DNA of 64,000 nt from Oscillospiraceae bacterium (GCA_015065865.1 SVPM01000001.1:1-64000); one strand, 5' to 3'; positions 25,053-35,510 are shown, counted from the first letter of the stretch. Numbers and translations: made by a program. Notes: generated from the sequence alone by a model not told the origin.

Positions 25053-26558
25053 ATGAACTATTGCAGTACACGGGATGCGGCGGTTCGTGCCACCGCGGCC
25101 GAGGCCATTGCTCGCGGCATTTCGCCCGACGGCGGTCTGTACGTGCCCACCGCATTACCGCGGTTGACACCGACTCGCTTGGAAGAGATCGCGGCGATGC
25201 CGTATGCCGAGCGTGCGGCGGCGGTGCTGTGCGAATTCTTGGGCGATTTCACGGCTGAAGAAGTGCGCGAATGCACCGAGGCGGCCTATGCGACGGGGCG
25301 TTTTCGCCACGCCGACGTAGCCCCGCTTACCGAACTGTCCGCAGGCGAACATATTTTGGAACTGTGGCACGGCCCGACTTGCGCGTTCAAAGATATGGCG
25401 TTGCAGATCCTGCCGCATTTGATGCGGGTGTCTGCCGCCAAGACGGGGGACGGCAAGGAGATCGTGATTCTGGTCGCCACTTCGGGTGATACGGGCAAAG
25501 CCGCGCTGGAAGGTTTCCGCGATGCAAAGGGTACGCGCATTTTGGTGTTTTATCCCGAAGACGGTGTCAGCCCGATGCAGAAGTTGCAAATGGCAACGCA
25601 GGAAGGCGAAAACGTGTCGGTGTGTGCCATTCGGGGCAATTTTGACGATGCTCAAACCGGTGTGAAGCAGATCTTTACCGACAGCGCCATTGCCGATACG
25701 CTGGCGGCGAACGGTATGCAGTTCTCCAGTGCCAACTCCATCAACTGGGGTCGTCTGGCACCGCAGATCGTGTATTACGTTTCGGCGTACTGCGACCTCT
25801 TGAAGGCGGGTAAGATTCGTATGGGGGATGCCGTAAACGTGGCGGTACCCACCGGTAACTTCGGTAACATTTTGGCGGCGTATTATGCACGTGAAATGGG
25901 GTTGCCGATCCGCCGGCTGATCTGCGCGTCCAATCGCAACCGTGTGTTGACCGACTTCTTGACCACCGGTGTGTACGATCGCAACCGTGCGTTTTATACC
26001 ACCACGTCGCCGTCGATGGATATTCTTATCTCCTCGAACCTCGAACGGCTTTTGTATCACCTGTCGGGTAACGATGACAGCCTGATGCGCGACTTGATGG
26101 CGCAACTGAACGAAACGGGACGTTACACCGTGCCGAACGAACTGCTCGCCCGTGTGCGCGAACTGTTCTGGGCGGGTTGCTGTGACGATGAAGCGGCGGC
26201 AGCGACCATTCGTGAAAAGTTTGACGAATATCACTATTTGCTGGATACCCATTCGGCGGTTGCGGTGAAGGTGTATGCCGACTATCGCACCGAAACGGGG
26301 GATACCACCCCGACGATCATTGCGTCCACCGCCAATCCGTACAAGTTCTCCGCCAGTGTGCTGGAAGCGTTGAACGGCAACACCGCCGGTTTGGATGAAT
26401 TCCAAAAGGTGGAGGCACTGCGCGCATTGACGGCGCATGAAGTGCCCGCTCCGTTGTCGGATCTGCAAGGCAAGACGGTCCGTTTCAAGGACGTTTGCGA
26501 CCGTGACAAGGCGGCGATGCGTGCCGTGGTGTTCGGTATGCTGAACGTTACGGAGTAA
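25053..26558 (+). CDS. thrC: Threonine synthase
   Basis: PLP enzyme converting O-phosphohomoserine to threonine. The 501-residue length and the N-terminal domain NYCSTRDAAVRATAAEAIARGISPDGGLYVP place it in the long (class I, E. coli/yeast-like) group. The PLP lysine lies in GPTCAFKDMALQ, followed by VATSGDTGKAALEGF and the phosphate-site VPTGNFGNILA. RBS is GGAGGAGAG. No riboswitch or attenuator is visible in the short leader. A metallophosphoesterase gene follows six nt later. Confidence 0.95.
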   Translation: MNYCSTRDAAVRATAAEAIARGISPDGGLYVPTALPRLTPTRLEEIAAMPYAERAAAVLCEFLGDFTAEEVRECTEAAYATGRFRHADVAPLTELSAGEHILELWHGPTCAFKDMALQILPHLMRVSAAKTGDGKEIVILVATSGDTGKAALEGFRDAKGTRILVFYPEDGVSPMQKLQMATQEGENVSVCAIRGNFDDAQTGVKQIFTDSAIADTLAANGMQFSSANSINWGRLAPQIVYYVSAYCDLLKAGKIRMGDAVNVAVPTGNFGNILAAYYAREMGLPIRRLICASNRNRVLTDFLTTGVYDRNRAFYTTTSPSMDILISSNLERLLYHLSGNDDSLMRDLMAQLNETGRYTVPNELLARVRELFWAGCCDDEAAAATIREKFDEYHYLLDTHSAVAVKVYADYRTETGDTTPTIIASTANPYKFSASVLEALNGNTAGLDEFQKVEALRALTAHEVPAPLSDLQGKTVRFKDVCDRDKAAMRAVVFGMLNVTE

Positions 26559-26564
26559 CACGGT

Positions 26565-27251
26565 ATGGCACTGTTTGTCATCGGAGATCTGCATCTCTCG
26601 CTCGGCGCCGATAAGCCGATGGATATCTTCCGCGGCTGGCAGGATTATCAACAGCGGCTGGAACAGCAGTGGCAGGAAACGGTGAGCGCAGAGGATACGG
26701 TGGTCATTCCCGGCGACGTGTCGTGGGCAATGTCGCTGGAAGGAACACGGGAAGATTTCACCTTTCTGAATCGTTTGAACGGTCAAAAACTGATCCTCAA
26801 AGGCAATCACGATTATTGGTGGTGTACCCGCCGCAAGATGGATGCGTTTTTTGAGGAAAACGGCTTTCACACCCTGCGTATCGTACACAACGATGCGGTT
26901 GCGGTGGAAGGAGTTGCGGTGTGCGGCACCCGCGGATGGTTTTACGATGCGGAGGAAGATGCCGACCGTAAGGTGCTTCTCCGTGAAGTGGGGCGTCTGC
27001 GTACATCGATCGCTGCCGCGAAGGCGACCGGCTGTGAACCGCTGGTGTTTTTGCACTATCCGCCCGTCACGCGGGAAGCGGTGTGTGAAGAACTGTTTGC
27101 CGTGTTGCGGGAAGAAGGCGTTACGCGCTGTTATTACGGACACCTGCACGGCCCGTCCGTTCCCCGTGCGTTCTGCGGTGTGCGGGAAGGCATCCGTTTT
27201 CAACTGGTGTCGGGGGATGCACTCGGCTTTCGACCGTTGAAAATTTTGTAA
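26565..27251 (+). CDS. Metallophosphoesterase
   Basis: A 228-residue calcineurin-like phosphoesterase with all metal motifs: GDLHLS near 7, PGDVSWAM near 49, LKGNHDYWW near 77, FLHYPPV near 162 and YGHLHGPS near 192. Substrate unknown. It sits six nt after thrC with no separate promoter, suggesting co-expression without an obvious pathway link. Confidence 0.85.
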   Translation: MALFVIGDLHLSLGADKPMDIFRGWQDYQQRLEQQWQETVSAEDTVVIPGDVSWAMSLEGTREDFTFLNRLNGQKLILKGNHDYWWCTRRKMDAFFEENGFHTLRIVHNDAVAVEGVAVCGTRGWFYDAEEDADRKVLLREVGRLRTSIAAAKATGCEPLVFLHYPPVTREAVCEELFAVLREEGVTRCYYGHLHGPSVPRAFCGVREGIRFQLVSGDALGFRPLKIL

Positions 27252-27347
27252 ATTTTTAGGGAATCTATGGCATCGTTGCGAAAAGTATGCTACAATGACC
27301 ATTGATATAGTAAAAAGGAATGTCAAATCACATAGGAGGAAACAATC

Positions 27348-28625
27348 ATGAGTCTGAAATCTGTCAATCAAAAGGAAACCAATCGTGTGGAACTCGAAAT
27401 CGAGGTGGATGCGGCCGCTTTTGAAGCTGCCGTGGAAAAGGCGTACCGCAAGAACATCAATAAGCTGAACATCCCCGGCTTCCGCCGCGGTAAGGCTCCC
27501 CGCTCGTTCGTGGAGAAGATGTACGGTAAGGAAGTGTTCTATGAGGATGCGATGAACGACCTGTATCCCGAAGCACTGGATGCCGCTATCAAAGAGTCGG
27601 AATACGAGTATGTGGAAGATAAGATCGATCTGGACGTTGTGTCGGTCGGTGAAGAAGGCCTTGTGTTCAAAGCGGTCATCACCGTGAAGCCGGAAGTGAC
27701 CCTCAGTGCCTATAAGGGCTTGGACGTGACCCGCGAGGAGAAGGAAGTCACCGATGAGGATGTCGAGGCCGAAGTGAATAAGCTGTTGGATCGCAACTCC
27801 CGTATGGTGACGGTGGAAGGCCGCGCCGCGGAAAACGGCGATACCGTGGACTTTGATTTTGACGGCTACGTGGATGACGTCGCGTTTGACGGCGGCAAGG
27901 CGGAACACTACAGCTTGGTGCTGGGTTCGGGCCAGTTTATCCCCGGTTTTGAAGAGCAGATCGTCGGCAAGAATGCGGGCGACGAGTTCGACGTGAACGT
28001 TACCTTCCCCGAGGATTACCACGCGGAAGAACTGAAGGGCAAGGCCGCCGTGTTCAAGTGCAAACTGCACGAGATCAAGGCGAAGGAACTGCCGGCGGCG
28101 GACGATGAGTTTGCAAAGGATTGCAGTGAGTTCGATACGTTGGATGAGCTGAAAGCCGATCTGAAGACGAAACTGGCGGAAAGCCGCAAGAACGAGGCGG
28201 ACGTTGCATTTGAAAATGCGCTGATGGATAAACTGGTGGAGAATATGACCGCCGAGATTCCCGAAGCGATGTTCGATAACGAAGTGACTGAGCAGGTCAA
28301 CAACTTCGCCTACCGTCTGCAGTCGCAGGGTATGGATATGAATCTGTATCTGCAGTACACCGGTATGGACGAAGCGGCACTGCGCGAAAACTTCCGTCCG
28401 CAGGCGGAACAGCAGGTGAAGGGCCGCTTGGCGCTCGAAAAGGTGGCGGCGCTTGAAAATCTGACCGCGACCGATGAAGAGGTCGAAGCGGAATATGCGC
28501 GTATGGCGGACCAGTATAAACTGGATGTTGAGCGCGTGAAGGCGCTGGTGGCGACGGATGCCGTGTCGAAAGACCTCGGCTTGAAGAAGGCTCTGGACTT
28601 CTTGAAGGAAAACGCCGGTAAGTAA
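27348..28625 (+). CDS. tig: Trigger factor
   Basis: Ribosome-associated chaperone and peptidyl-prolyl isomerase. Domains in order: N-terminal ribosome-binding domain with GFRRGKAPRSFVEKMYG near 45-60, a central FKBP domain (ENGDTVDFDFDGYVDD...FIPGFEEQIVG), and a long helical C-terminal substrate-binding domain. The 425-residue length is normal. It leads the tig-clpP-clpX-lon-engB protein quality-control cluster. Upstream, TACAAT near 27291 with a TATGC extension is the probable -10. Confidence 0.96.
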   Translation: MSLKSVNQKETNRVELEIEVDAAAFEAAVEKAYRKNINKLNIPGFRRGKAPRSFVEKMYGKEVFYEDAMNDLYPEALDAAIKESEYEYVEDKIDLDVVSVGEEGLVFKAVITVKPEVTLSAYKGLDVTREEKEVTDEDVEAEVNKLLDRNSRMVTVEGRAAENGDTVDFDFDGYVDDVAFDGGKAEHYSLVLGSGQFIPGFEEQIVGKNAGDEFDVNVTFPEDYHAEELKGKAAVFKCKLHEIKAKELPAADDEFAKDCSEFDTLDELKADLKTKLAESRKNEADVAFENALMDKLVENMTAEIPEAMFDNEVTEQVNNFAYRLQSQGMDMNLYLQYTGMDEAALRENFRPQAEQQVKGRLALEKVAALENLTATDEEVEAEYARMADQYKLDVERVKALVATDAVSKDLGLKKALDFLKENAGK

Positions 28626-28700
28626 TCTCGTTGTTTAAACCATAGCCGACAGGGCATACTTGTCTGTGCAGTATTGTGATTTTAGATTGGAGTGACGGAT

Positions 28701-29285
28701 ATGAGTTTGGTACCGTACGTAGTGGAGCAGACGGGGCGCGGTGAGCGTAGTTACGACATCTTCTCCCGTTTGTTGAATGACCGTATCATTATGCTGTGTG
28801 ATGAGGTGAACGATGCAACCGCTTCGTTGGTGGTGGCACAGTTGCTGCATCTGGAAGGACAGGATCCCGATAAGGATATTCAGTTGTACATCAACAGCCC
28901 CGGCGGTTCGATCTCGGCGGGTATGGCGATCTATGATACGATGCAGTTTATCAAGTGTGATGTATCCACGATCTGCATCGGTATGGCGGCAAGCATGGGT
29001 TCGTTCCTGCTTGCGGCCGGCGCGAAGGGTAAGCGTATGGCTTTGCCCAACAGTGAAATTATGATTCATCAACCGCTCGGCGGTGCACGCGGTCAGGCGA
29101 GTGATATCAAGATTCAAGCGGATCACATTTTGTTCATTCGCGGCCGTATGAATCAGTTGTTGTCTGAAATGACGGGGCAGCCGCTCGAAACGATTGAGCG
29201 CGATACCGACCGTGATAACTATATGACCGCCGAACAGGCAATGGCTTACGGTCTGGTGGATAAGGTCATTACGAAACGCGCATAA
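28701..29285 (+). CDS. clpP: ATP-dependent Clp protease proteolytic subunit
   Basis: Tetradecameric serine protease working with ClpX. The 194-residue protein has the triad Ser in [12 protein letters not shown], His in IMIHQPLGG and Asp in [15 protein letters not shown] 28701 has GGAG eight nt upstream; the track's GTG three codons earlier is not spaced properly. No CtsR-type direct repeat is visible in the 75-nt gap after tig. Confidence 0.96.
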   Translation: MSLVPYVVEQTGRGERSYDIFSRLLNDRIIMLCDEVNDATASLVVAQLLHLEGQDPDKDIQLYINSPGGSISAGMAIYDTMQFIKCDVSTICIGMAASMGSFLLAAGAKGKRMALPNSEIMIHQPLGGARGQASDIKIQADHILFIRGRMNQLLSEMTGQPLETIERDTDRDNYMTAEQAMAYGLVDKVITKRA

Positions 29286-29297
29286 GGAGTAGACAAA

Positions 29298-30602
29298 ATG
29301 CCGAGAAATGAGGAGACCAAACCGATATGCTGTTCTTTCTGCGGTAAAACGCAGGAGGAGGTATATCGTCTGATTGCGGGCCCCGGTGTGTATATCTGCA
29401 ACGAGTGTATCGAACTGTGCGGCAGCATTCTGGCGGACGGCAGTGCGCCCCCTCGTCAGCAAAGCAGTTCCACCAGCGTGGTGCTTCCCAAACCGCAGGA
29501 GATCAAACAGGGGCTCGACGATTACGTTATCGGTCAAGATGCGGCGAAAACCGCCTTGTCGGTGGCGGTGTACAATCACTATAAGCGTATTTATTTCGGC
29601 CACGGCGATACCGAACTCGGCAAGAGCAATGTGCTGCTGATCGGCCCCACGGGTGTGGGTAAGACGGCACTGGCACAAACGCTTGCACGTATTCTGGATG
29701 TGCCGTTTGCCATTGCGGACGCCACCACCCTCACCGAAGCGGGTTACGTTGGTGAGGACGTGGAAAACATCCTGCTTCGTCTGATTCAAGCGGCAGATTT
29801 TGATGTGGAAAAGGCCGAACGCGGCATCATTTACGTGGATGAGATCGATAAGATCGCCCGCCGCAGTGAGAACCCGTCCATCACGCGTGATGTGAGCGGC
29901 GAAGGGGTTCAACAAGCCCTTTTGAAGATCTTGGAGGGCACGGTGGCGAACGTGCCGCCCGGCGGCGGCCGCAAACATCCGCAGCAGGAATTCATTCAGA
30001 TCGACACCTCCAATATTTTGTTCATTTTGGGCGGTGCGTTCGACGGTATTCAGCAGACGATCGAAAAGCGGTTGGAATCGGGTGCCATCGGTTTCGGCAA
30101 TGCCGTGCGTTCCAAAAAGGAACGCGAGTTGTCCGAATTGCTTGCACATATCACACCGCAGGATCTGGTGCGATTCGGTTTGATTCCCGAACTCGTGGGC
30201 CGTATGCCCGTCATCACCACGTTGGAGGCGTTGTCCGCCGAAGCGTTGGTGGCGATCTTGAGTCAGCCGAAAAACGCCCTGCTCAAACAGTATCAATATC
30301 TGTTTGAACTGGATGGCGTGACCTTGAATTTCACGGATGAGGCTTTGCGCGCGGTGGCGGAAAAGACGATGGCGTTGCACACGGGTGCACGCGGTCTGCG
30401 CTCGGTGATGGAAGGGGTGCTGAACACACTGATGTTCACCATTCCGTCCGACCACACGGTGGAAACGGTGACGGTCACCGCCGCGTGTGTGAACGAGGGT
30501 GCCGAACCCGAAATCGTGCGTAACCCCGATAAAAAGCCTGTCAAGTTGAAAGCGACCGTAAAGGGGCGTGTAACCGCTCCCAAACGCCGCAATACCGCGT
30601 GA
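29298..30602 (+). CDS. clpX: ATP-dependent Clp protease ATP-binding subunit ClpX
   Basis: AAA+ unfoldase that feeds ClpP. The 434-residue protein has the N-terminal C4 zinc-binding domain ([12 protein letters not shown]...CNECIELC), Walker [11 protein letters not shown] near 115, Walker [10 protein letters not shown] near 178, and the pore and ClpP-binding loop region with [10 protein letters not shown] is AAGGAG, 13 nt after clpP. A perfect stem-loop follows and may limit readthrough into lon. Confidence 0.97.
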   Translation: MPRNEETKPICCSFCGKTQEEVYRLIAGPGVYICNECIELCGSILADGSAPPRQQSSSTSVVLPKPQEIKQGLDDYVIGQDAAKTALSVAVYNHYKRIYFGHGDTELGKSNVLLIGPTGVGKTALAQTLARILDVPFAIADATTLTEAGYVGEDVENILLRLIQAADFDVEKAERGIIYVDEIDKIARRSENPSITRDVSGEGVQQALLKILEGTVANVPPGGGRKHPQQEFIQIDTSNILFILGGAFDGIQQTIEKRLESGAIGFGNAVRSKKERELSELLAHITPQDLVRFGLIPELVGRMPVITTLEALSAEALVAILSQPKNALLKQYQYLFELDGVTLNFTDEALRAVAEKTMALHTGARGLRSVMEGVLNTLMFTIPSDHTVETVTVTAACVNEGAEPEIVRNPDKKPVKLKATVKGRVTAPKRRNTA

Positions 30603-30616
30603 TCTAACACGCATTT

Positions 30617-30645
30617 ACAGGCGGCTGTCAGTCACAGCCGCCTGT
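30617..30645 (+). terminator. Stem-loop between clpX and lon (possible partial terminator)
   Basis: Perfect 12-bp stem ACAGGCGGCTGT/ACAGCCGCCTGT with a 5-nt loop. The following T-run is interrupted (TTTCATCATTTTT), so readthrough into lon is likely. Confidence 0.65.
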
Positions 30646-30673
30646 TTCATCATTTTTCGAAAGAGGACAAACT

Positions 30674-33028
30674 ATGACCATTCAAAAGCGTATTTCCCGC
30701 GTGCAGACATTGCCGATGATCGCTCTGCGCGGTCTGGTGGTGTATCCCGATATGGAACTGCACTTTGACGTGGGACGTAAACGCTCGATGCAGGCACTTC
30801 ACGCGGCGATGAACCACGACCAAACGTTGTTTTTGGTCACTCAGCGGGATACCGCGGCGGAAGAGCCGACCGAAGACGAACTTTATACGGTAGGTGTGGT
30901 GGCACAGGTGCGGCAGGTGTTACGCTTGCCCGGCGACAACCTGCGGGTAGTTGTGGAAGGGCTGTATCGTGCCCGTTTGCAGGACGTGTTGCAGGAGGAA
31001 CCGTATTTCTTGGCGATGACCAAGGAGGCGCAGACCCGCCGCATTGCCGACCCGTTGCAGGAAGAAGCGTTGGTGCGTGAGTGCCGTAGTTATTTGGAAG
31101 AATATGCGGAACTCACTCCCGCAATGACGGAAGATGCGTTCGCAATGGCGGCGGTGATCGACGATGCGGGTCATCTGGCGGATCACATCGCCTTCAGCCT
31201 GCCGCTGAAAGAAGCGCAAAAGCAGGACGTGCTGGCAACCATGGCGGAAGAACGCCGTATGGAAAAAGTGCTGGATATTTTGCAACACGAAATTGCGGTG
31301 CAAAAACTCGAAAACCGCATTCACGACCGTGTGCATACGCAAATGGATGAAAATCAGCGGGATTACTATCTGCGTGAACAGTTGCGCGCCATCAACGAAG
31401 AACTCGGGGATGGCGACAACCCCGCCGAAGAAGCGGATACTTACCGCCGCACCGTCAATGCGTTGCCGCTTTCCGAGGAAGTGCGAGAAAAATTGCTGAA
31501 GGAATGCGGCAAACTGGCCAAAATGCCTTCGGGTTCGCAGGAAGCGGCGGTGGTGCGCGGTTATCTGGATGCTTGCTTGGCCTTGCCGTGGGGTAAGCAC
31601 ACCGAAGACGTGAGAGATATTGCCCACGCCCGTGCGGTGTTGGACCGTGACCATTACGGTATGGATAAGGTGAAAGATCGTATCGTGGAATCACTTGCCG
31701 TGCGGGTGCTTTCGCGAGAGATGCGCGGTCAGATACTCTGCTTTGTCGGCCCTCCGGGTGTGGGGAAAACGTCGGTTGCCCGTTCCATTGCCGAAGCAAT
31801 GGGGCGGCAGTATGTGCGTATCTCGCTCGGTGGTGTGCGCGATGAAGCGGAGATCCGCGGTCACCGTAAGACCTACATAGGCTCGATGCCCGGCCGTATC
31901 ATTGCGGCGGTCACCAAAGCCAAAACCTGCAATCCGCTGATCCTGTTGGATGAAATTGATAAATTGGGCCACGACTTCCGCGGCGATCCTGCGGCGGCCA
32001 TGCTGGAGGTGTTGGATCCCGAACAGAACGTGACCTTTACCGATCATTATTTGGAGATCCCGTTCGATTTGTCGGAGGTGCTGTTTATTACCACCGCCAA
32101 CGACGAGGCGGAGATCCCTGCCGCACTGGCGGATCGTATGGATATCATTCACCTGCCGAGTTACACGGCGCAGGAGAAGTTCCATATCGCAAAGGATCAT
32201 TTGCTGCCGAAACAGCGTAAACGTCACGGGATTTCGGCACGTCAGTTGCGCTTGTCGGATACCCAACTTCGTGCGTTGATCGACGGGTATACCCGTGAAG
32301 CCGGCGTGCGTAAGCTGGAACGCCGTTTGGCGGATATCTGCCGCAAGGCCGCGAAACGCATTGTGGCGGGTGAGGTGAAAACGGTCACCGTCAAGGATCT
32401 TGCCGATTTCTTAGGTCCTGTGAAGTATAAGCCCGATACACTTGCCCCTGCCGATGAGGTGGGCGTGGTAAACGGTCTGGCGTGGACGTCGGTCGGCGGT
32501 GAGATGCTGCAGGTCGAGGTGGCGGTGTTGGACGGTACCGGCAAGGTGGAACTTACCGGTTCGCTCGGTGACGTGATGAAAGAATCGGCACGCACGGCGA
32601 TGAGTTACGTGCGTTCGCGTGCCGCCCAGTGGGGTATCGATGCGGATTTCTATAAAACCAAAGACATTCACGTGCACGTGCCGGAAGGCGCCGTTCCGAA
32701 GGACGGCCCCTCGGCCGGTGTGACCATGGCCACCGCCATGGTGTCTGCCTTGTCGGGTATTCCCGTGCGCCACGATGTGGCGATGACGGGGGAGATCACG
32801 CTGCGCGGGCGTGTGTTGCCGATCGGCGGCCTGCGTGAGAAAAGCATGGCGGCGTATACCCGCCGTATGCAGACGGTGCTGGTGCCGCAGGAAAACGCGC
32901 CCGACCTTGCGGAGGTGGATGCCGCCGTGCGTGACAGCATTACCTTCGTGCCCGTAGCCCATATGGATACGGTGTTGGATATGGCGTTGAGGAGGAAACC
33001 GCATGAACTGGAAAACCGCGGACTTTGA
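30674..33028 (+). CDS. lon: ATP-dependent protease Lon
   Basis: AAA+ serine protease degrading misfolded and regulatory proteins. The 784-residue protein has the N-terminal LAN substrate domain (LPMIALRGLVVYPDMELHFDV start), Walker A GPPGVGKTSVARS near 357, Walker B PLILLDEIDKLG near 420, and the C-terminal S16 domain with catalytic Ser in PKDGPSAGVTMA and Lys in REKSMAA. Overlaps engB by 26 nt. Typical LonA, vegetative rather than LonB. Confidence 0.97.
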   Translation: MTIQKRISRVQTLPMIALRGLVVYPDMELHFDVGRKRSMQALHAAMNHDQTLFLVTQRDTAAEEPTEDELYTVGVVAQVRQVLRLPGDNLRVVVEGLYRARLQDVLQEEPYFLAMTKEAQTRRIADPLQEEALVRECRSYLEEYAELTPAMTEDAFAMAAVIDDAGHLADHIAFSLPLKEAQKQDVLATMAEERRMEKVLDILQHEIAVQKLENRIHDRVHTQMDENQRDYYLREQLRAINEELGDGDNPAEEADTYRRTVNALPLSEEVREKLLKECGKLAKMPSGSQEAAVVRGYLDACLALPWGKHTEDVRDIAHARAVLDRDHYGMDKVKDRIVESLAVRVLSREMRGQILCFVGPPGVGKTSVARSIAEAMGRQYVRISLGGVRDEAEIRGHRKTYIGSMPGRIIAAVTKAKTCNPLILLDEIDKLGHDFRGDPAAAMLEVLDPEQNVTFTDHYLEIPFDLSEVLFITTANDEAEIPAALADRMDIIHLPSYTAQEKFHIAKDHLLPKQRKRHGISARQLRLSDTQLRALIDGYTREAGVRKLERRLADICRKAAKRIVAGEVKTVTVKDLADFLGPVKYKPDTLAPADEVGVVNGLAWTSVGGEMLQVEVAVLDGTGKVELTGSLGDVMKESARTAMSYVRSRAAQWGIDADFYKTKDIHVHVPEGAVPKDGPSAGVTMATAMVSALSGIPVRHDVAMTGEITLRGRVLPIGGLREKSMAAYTRRMQTVLVPQENAPDLAEVDAAVRDSITFVPVAHMDTVLDMALRRKPHELENRGL

Positions 33029-33587
33029 ATTGACCGCTGCACTGGCGGAACAACTGCCGCCCGATGAACTGCCCGAAGCGGCGTTTTCGGGGCGATCCAA
33101 CGTGGGGAAATCTTCGCTGATCAACCGTTTGTTGGAACGGCGCGGCTTGGCACGCACCAGTGCCACACCGGGCAAGACCGCCAGCATCAATTTTTACCGT
33201 TTGGACAGTATGCGTATGGTGGACCTGCCGGGTTACGGTTATGCCAAGGTGTCCAACGCCGAACGCAAGCGTTGGAACTCGCTGATCCAAGGATATTTTG
33301 ATGCCGACCGCGACCTGCGACTCGTGTTGCAGTTGGTGGATATGCGCCACGCGCCCTCCAAAGAGGATCTTCAGATGATCAACTACTTTGTGGAAGCGGG
33401 CATTCCGTTTATTGTGGTGATGACCAAGGCGGACAAGTTGAACAAGACCGAACGGGCGGCACGTGAAGCCGCTATGCAAGAGGTGTTTGCAGAATTTGAA
33501 GGGGTTCTCACCGTGCCGTTTTCGGCGGTAACGGGCGAGGGCGTCGATGTATTGCGTGAGATACTGGAAAGTGTTACGGAGGAATAA
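33003..33587 (+). CDS. engB: Ribosome biogenesis GTP-binding protein EngB (YsxC/YihA)
   Basis: Essential GTPase for 50S assembly. Signatures in order: G1 FSGRSNVGKSSLINRL near 28, G2 with SATPGKTASINFY, G3 MVDLPGYGYAKV, G4 VMTKADKLNK near 140. The 194-residue length is normal. ATG 33003 with AGGAGG seven nt upstream lies within the end of lon, the same arrangement found in Bacillus. Confidence 0.96.
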   Translation: MNWKTADFELTAALAEQLPPDELPEAAFSGRSNVGKSSLINRLLERRGLARTSATPGKTASINFYRLDSMRMVDLPGYGYAKVSNAERKRWNSLIQGYFDADRDLRLVLQLVDMRHAPSKEDLQMINYFVEAGIPFIVVMTKADKLNKTERAAREAAMQEVFAEFEGVLTVPFSAVTGEGVDVLREILESVTEE

Positions 33588-33589
33588 CC

Positions 33590-34888
33590 ATGTTTTTACC
33601 GATGGGTGTCGGCGTGAACGAGGAGGGTCACCTCACGGTTGGTGGGGTGGATACGCTCGCACTTGCCAAACAGTACGGCACACCGCTGTATGTGATGAAT
33701 GAAGACGTGATCCGTGCGATGTTGCGTGAATTCAAGCGCTCGATCGACGAGAATTACGAGAACGGCGGTATGGTGGCGTTCGCTTCCAAAGCGTGCGGCT
33801 TTTCGCACATGTTCCGCATTGCCGCCGAGGAAGGCTGCGGTGTGGACGTGTCCTCGGGCGGTGAACTGTATACGGCGCTGAAAGCGGGTTTTCCCGCCGA
33901 GCGTATCGTGATGCACGGCAGTTGCAAGACCGAGGAGGAACTCGTGCTGGCGGTGGAGAACGGTGTGGGACGTATCGTGGTAAACGACGCTTACGAACTG
34001 CGCCGCCTTGCGCGTGTGACACAGCGACTGGGAAAGACGGCGAACGTCTATGTGCGCGTTACCCCCGGTATTGATGCACACACCCACAGTGCCGTTATGA
34101 CCGGTCAGATCGATTCGAAGTTTGGTTTCACGCTGGAAAACGGCGATGCGATGCAGGCGGTGAAGGATGCACTGGCACAAAAAACGCTGGTGCTGAAAGG
34201 TCTGCACTGCCACGTGGCCTCGCAGGTGTTTGATGAACAACCGTTCCGCGATGCGGCACGGGTGATGCTCACCTTCCTGCGGGATATCCGTACCGAAACG
34301 GGTGTGACGCTCGGCGAATTGGATGTGGGCGGCGGTTTCGGCGTGCCGTACACTGCGGCAGACGATGCTAAGCCCTGCACCGAATATATGAAATGGACGG
34401 CGGAGGCGATGCACGCGTTTGCCGCTGAGTTGAAATTCCCTCTGCCGCATATTATCATTGAACCCGGCCGTGCGATCGTTGCACACGCCGGCGTGACGCT
34501 CTATACGGTCGGCGGTATCAAGGATATCCCGCAGGTGCGTAAATACGTGTGTGTCAACGGCGGTATGTGCGACAACCCGCGTTATGCGCTGTATCAAGCG
34601 GAGTATACACTGTGTGTTGCCGACCGTGCGGGTGAGGAGGCGAGCGAGCGGGTGACGGTGGCAGGCCGTTGCTGTGAAAGCGGCGATTTGATTCAAGAGA
34701 ACACCCCGCTGCAACCGTGTGAGGAAGGGGATACGTTGGCGGTGCTGTGCACGGGTGCGTATAATTATTCCATGTCCTCCCACTACAATCGCTACCCGAA
34801 ACCGCCCGTGGTGATGGTGCGTGAGGGCGAGCCCTTTGTGGCGGTAAAGGGTGAAACATACGACGATCTGTTGCGTCACGACTGCTGA
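33590..34888 (+). CDS. lysA: Diaminopimelate decarboxylase
   Basis: Fold-type III PLP enzyme making lysine from meso-diaminopimelate. PLP lysine in VAFASKACGF near residue 67, HCHVASQ near 206, the phosphate-binding GGGFGVPY near 247, and the C-terminal CCESGDLI and YNYSMSSHYN contacts. 432 residues. GGAGG RBS, two nt after engB's stop, so it likely joins the lon-engB transcript. Presence implies DAP-type peptidoglycan precursors are available. Confidence 0.95.
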   Translation: MFLPMGVGVNEEGHLTVGGVDTLALAKQYGTPLYVMNEDVIRAMLREFKRSIDENYENGGMVAFASKACGFSHMFRIAAEEGCGVDVSSGGELYTALKAGFPAERIVMHGSCKTEEELVLAVENGVGRIVVNDAYELRRLARVTQRLGKTANVYVRVTPGIDAHTHSAVMTGQIDSKFGFTLENGDAMQAVKDALAQKTLVLKGLHCHVASQVFDEQPFRDAARVMLTFLRDIRTETGVTLGELDVGGGFGVPYTAADDAKPCTEYMKWTAEAMHAFAAELKFPLPHIIIEPGRAIVAHAGVTLYTVGGIKDIPQVRKYVCVNGGMCDNPRYALYQAEYTLCVADRAGEEASERVTVAGRCCESGDLIQENTPLQPCEEGDTLAVLCTGAYNYSMSSHYNRYPKPPVVMVREGEPFVAVKGETYDDLLRHDC

Positions 34889-34909
34889 AATAAGAAAGGA
34901 CGTGTGTGT

Positions 34910-35431
34910 ATGAAACGCTGGCTGGCCTTGCTGTGTGCGGTGTGTTTGCTGTTTTGTGTCGGATGCCAAAGGCAGGCAGAACCGCCCGAAGTGGAGGAAA
35001 AGCCCATTTGGGAACCGGAAGTTCCGAAAACAATGGATCTTACGGCGCTGTTGACGCGGGAAGAAGTGGAAAAAGCGTTCCCGAACGTCACTTTCGGTGA
35101 GGGACAGTTGCAAGAGCACGATACGCTGTGGCTGTTTTCCACCGAAGATTACACCACGCAGGTGTCGCTGATGGTGAAGGAACCCGCCGTCACCGCGGCG
35201 GAATATATCCTCGTGCTTGCGGGACAATATCCTGCGGGCTCGTTGATCGAAGCGCCGCAGCTCGGAGAGAGTGCCTATTGGTGCGGTGACAGCGGCGAAC
35301 TGTTGGTTGCCGAGGGAAAATACGTGATCTCGCTTTCGGTGCAGTGCACCACCCTGGATGCCGAAAGCCGCCTTATTATCGCGCGTTCCTTGGTGCTCAA
35401 CGTGTTGGAACGGTTGGAGAAGAAACAATAA
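34910..35431 (+). CDS. Putative lipoprotein of unknown function
   Basis: A 173-residue exported protein not recognised by family. It has a positively charged start (MKRW), a hydrophobic stretch of about 15 residues and a Cys (FCVGC) fitting a weak lipobox, then a proline/glutamate-rich linker and a folded alpha/beta domain that includes GESAYWCGDSGELLVAEGKYVISLSV. ATG 34910 has AAAGGA nine nt upstream. It follows lysA by 21 nt and is closed by a terminator. Confidence 0.72.
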   Translation: MKRWLALLCAVCLLFCVGCQRQAEPPEVEEKPIWEPEVPKTMDLTALLTREEVEKAFPNVTFGEGQLQEHDTLWLFSTEDYTTQVSLMVKEPAVTAAEYILVLAGQYPAGSLIEAPQLGESAYWCGDSGELLVAEGKYVISLSVQCTTLDAESRLIIARSLVLNVLERLEKKQ

Positions 35432-35473
35432 GATCAGCATCCGCCTTAAAATGGGTGGTCATAGGGATAATGG

Positions 35474-35510
35474 TAGAGAGAATGCATTTGTATTCTCTCT
35501 ATTGTTTTTT
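35474..35510 (+). terminator. Rho-independent terminator after lysA-lipoprotein
   Basis: TAGAGAGAAT/ATTCTCTCTA stem with an 8-nt loop followed by TTGTTTTTT. Confidence 0.9.

Noticed and set aside
25155-28070. 971-aa minus-strand ORF opposite thrC, the metallophosphoesterase and tig
   Set aside because: It spans three unrelated plus-strand genes with full family motifs; long antisense frames arise from this genome's codon bias.
28626-28700. CtsR or CIRCE-like operator before clpP
   Set aside because: No GGTCAAA direct repeat or CIRCE inverted repeat is present; only a weak GACA..TGTC pair.
28635-30614. 659-aa minus-strand ORF opposite clpP-clpX
   Set aside because: Shadow of two certain genes; no ribosome site and compositionally abnormal.
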